From contig OZ017802.1 of the NCBI GenBank assembly GCA_963969395.1, forward strand, positions 8,558,501 through 8,622,500: a stretch of DNA of 64,000 nt, given 5' to 3'. Source of the DNA: Pseudoscleropodium purum. Lineage: Eukaryota > Streptophyta > Bryopsida > Hypnales > Brachytheciaceae. Below, piece after piece: positions 61,200 through 64,000 of the stretch (position 1 is its first letter; every line of letters starts with the position of its first letter). The position numbers and the translations under genes were made by a program. Below the pieces are notes generated by a model that saw only the letters and a list, made by a program, of their open reading frames with translations, had not been told where the DNA came from and made no database searches.

Positions 61200-63968
61200 C
61201 TACTTTCCACCGGATGGACCACTACCTTCTCCCAAAACAAAAGGAAAATCTGTTGTATCGAGGAGTTTAGCAGATGATTGACGAGTTGACCGTTGTTGAC
61301 TTGGACGGACTATTCGCCCTCCAGATTGAACTTCGATGTCCACCTTATGAAATTGTTTCTTGGTTTCCGGAGAGAAGTCATCGTCCTCTTCACGCTTCCT
61401 TTTTTGTTTTCTTTTCGGTGATAAATCGACTTCGTCTGCCTTCAAGGTTCTCAAGTTGCTCTCCACACGATCTACCATCGCTTGAATAACTTCATCATCT
61501 CCTTTCCCTTGCCATACTGTGAGGCAGTCTCCATCCAATAGGAAAGCCTTCCAATGCCCTATAATATCGCCAATGCGCCTATCAAATGCTGCTGCCACAT
61601 CTACAGATGAATGTCCTGTGCTTGTTTGTCCATTTGTATCGTAGACAGCACGAACTTTTGCAGCCTCTTCCAACTTCGACAATAGAAGGGCCCTACCTAC
61701 GAGGGTGTGGTCGTATGCCTTATACTGCTCATCGAACTCTTTTCCATGGTTCACCTCCATCCAACTGTCTTCTGGTCCTCTCTCCACTTTTTTATCTGGA
61801 AAACGAAAGAACTTTTCGTGTTGCAAGCTCCAATGTCCCCCCATGTTGCGACAAAACATTTCACGGGCCGCGTCATCTACGATTCCTCGAGCCCGCAATT
61901 CCACCTCTCTATTGTGAGTCATCTACACATCCAAATCCAATGGTTGCTGAGATTCCTCGTACAAATCATGCCTCTGTTCATTTGCATTCCACCGGATTGG
62001 CTTCCCCCAATGTTGATAATTTTGAAATTTGTACGGCGCTTGATCAAGAGGAAGATTCCAACGATTGTACTCGTGGCCTGGAGGCATAGCTTCCAAGATA
62101 CCAAACATTTTGTAGAACCTAGCACTCAATGGACTACGACACTTGGCACACACCAAACGAATGAGTGATGCTTTCACAATGCAAGTGACATGGAAAGTGT
62201 GGCGACATTGGCCCATGGTTACCGCACCTTCCGGTCCAAAGAAGACTTGGCAAAGGCTACAACAACCATCCAAGATTGGAGAGGCTGGATCACAAGCATG
62301 CACCACTCGCTTGTCTTTCACATTGATGTGTGCTGAAAGTGTGTTGTAAGGGACCCATCCTTCCTCTACTTCCAAGGCCCAATTGATGGGTGGAGCTTGG
62401 TCCTTCTTTGTGTGGTTTAACCGCTCAAACATAGCATCCATGTCTCCCCAACATGTGATCTCCGTATATCCCTTTGAAGGATGTTGGTCAAACATAGTCT
62501 TGAACCAGCTCAAAGAGTTTTGAATGGCATCGCAATTTTCATTCGACTCCATTGCCAATGTTTGAAGACCTACCATTGCTCGAGATACTATAGAGGGTCT
62601 GTCTTGGAGTCTTTGTACCCATGCTAACCATCAAGACTCCAAGCCGCTAGATGGCATAAACTTCTTCAAATCCAAGGACAATTGCAATCGATTCAACTTG
62701 GATTCAATGATTCCTTTTGCTTCAATTGCCTCCTTCAATTTATGCTTCAACTCTTTAAAGTCACAACTCTCCGTTTGCGTCTCCGCATTCACGTAAACGG
62801 ATGAAAGCTTTTCCATTGATGGTTGTTGTGTCGCTTTTAACATGCTCATGTCGTGACTTTTTTGTACATTCACAATGGCAGGATTGTCGCTTGCTTTGGC
62901 CTTATCAAAAGGAAGAAAGAGCTTATCTTCACTCTCTTGAGTCTCTTGACTGTCTCCGAGTACAATCACTGGTGAGATTGCAACCTCACTTGGATTTTTG
63001 GAGGTCCCTTGCAATTCTGCAATCCGTTTACGCATCTTCATCAACTCTTCTATTTGCCTCGATGATTGTTGATTTAAATGTTCAATCTCACTCTTCGAAG
63101 TCTTTAATTTCAACTCCAATACTTTGCACCTTGCTTCCACTCCTTCATGGTCAGCAATTTTCTTCTCATATTCCACCAATTGTAGTATGTGAAAATCTCT
63201 TTCTTTGAAAAGTGGTTCGAAAGTCTTCGTGAGATTCTGAAATGCTATAGCACCTTTCAACATCTCTGGTGCTATTAAAGAAAACTCCTTGGCCAAATTC
63301 ATAAAAGTCGGAGCAGCTTGCGCTAAAAATTCAGCTGACATCGTTATCTTGAAAGCTGTGTCAAGTATATGTGCAACATCCTTTGGATTTGCAAGTGGAC
63401 TCATTAGAACAGTAGTAGCACCATCATTGGGGTTTGACGATCTGCCTATTTCTTCATGAAGGTTAGCAAATTGAACCGAGAGCTTCAAAAGATTTTCCAA
63501 TTGTTTTGGATTGGACATGTCTTGCAAGGTTCGATGTAGAGGACTTGGCAATGCCGCTGTAATTGGAAACTCCTCCGCCCGCCTTTTACGCTCGGAACTC
63601 CATAATGACGATATATTATCAATCGTCACGTCTTGTCCACGAGGCGTATGTACTTTGTCTTCTAAACTTAACGCTGGACTAGATTCAACGCCTTGATGCA
63701 TAGGCGGAGATTTGTAGACCAAACTATCAAAACAATTGTTGGCTATCAGACTATCAATTGTAGCATTAGCCTTTGCCACTTTCTCCGCCAAGACTTCGTC
63801 TACTTTACTTTTTGAAGTTTCCCCGCGTTCCGTGCAAACCTTGCCTTTGTTTACAAACTCCGTTTGCGTTTGTGCCGCAACATTTGGTGTAAAGGTCAAA
63901 CGCGTTGGAGCTATGGAAAAGACTTCACCCTCCTGCGCCTCTACATCTTTCTCCACATCTTTCCCCAC
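61200..63968 (-). pseudogene. RING-H2 finger protein ORF with two C-to-T nonsense codons
   Basis: A single frame of 923 codons ends at TAG 61200-61202. It is interrupted by TGA at 62631-62633 (after GLES) and TAG at 61923-61925 (after LDLDV), which fit CGA and CAG; no frameshift is present. Numbering from 63968, a coiled coil spans about 262-321. A RING-H2 finger (C-x2-C-x14-C-x-H-x2-H-x2-C-x10-C-x2-C) occupies 570-610. A basic nuclear signal PKRKQKRKREE sits near 851-861. RING-H2 domains usually bind ubiquitin E2 enzymes; the rest matches no family I know. No in-frame ATG occurs until residue 90, and a TAA lies at 63984-63986, so the true start is probably beyond the right edge or behind an intron. 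Its GC content is far above its flanks. The CGGACG terminus at 60729 suggests it is transposon cargo. Confidence 0.65.
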
Positions 63969-64000
63969 ATTTTTCGAAGAGCTTTATTGATTGCTTTTGT

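Overview
The window reads as nuclear DNA of a land plant. Evidence: GT-AG introns, a complete plant-type CDC20 gene with a mitosis-specific (MSA) promoter motif, long AT-rich intergenic tracts, and many decayed transposons whose in-frame stops are almost all TGA, TAG or TAA where CGA, CAG or CAA is expected. That pattern is typical of cytosine deamination in heavily methylated plant repeats. I cannot name the species. A large, repeat-rich genome, perhaps of a seed-free plant, fits, but that is inference.

Layout. 1-4 kb: normal-GC DNA with exon 1 of a lipase-like gene (minus strand, running off the left edge) and a Harbinger-like MITE. 4-9.7 kb: AT-rich decayed DNA with coding fragments and a striking 335-bp GC-rich CGGACG element flanked by a 9-bp target duplication. 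9.7-15.4 kb: one hAT transposase pseudogene on the minus strand, with two recognisable introns, split by a 2.1-kb LTR-like insertion; a second decayed gene diverges from it at 15.8-16.4 kb. 16.4-17.4 kb: a dispersed repeat carrying a 530-bp solo LTR. 20.2-23.2 kb: the only intact single-copy gene in the window, CDC20 (four coding exons), with a duplicated 77-bp block and MSA motifs upstream. 23-26 kb: normal-GC DNA with no gene I recognise. 26-60 kb: AT-rich transposon graveyard. It holds five members of a TTAACCCY-type terminal-inverted-repeat family, a pseudogene with a 25-residue acidic repeat, LTR-like debris, an unidentified multi-exon element gene next to a 2.4-kb array of 97-bp units, a Mutator-like transposase remnant, and decayed ORFs of unknown family. 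60.7-64 kb: a second copy of the CGGACG-rich terminus, followed inward by a long, barely decayed ORF encoding a RING-H2 protein.

The most interesting reading is that the right end of the window is one half of an undescribed DNA transposon family: CGGACG-rich termini opening with AGGGTTGAC, 9-bp target duplications and a RING-finger protein. The small element at 6.1 kb would be its non-autonomous derivative. All family calls come from reading the sequence and from memory of the families; no search was run.
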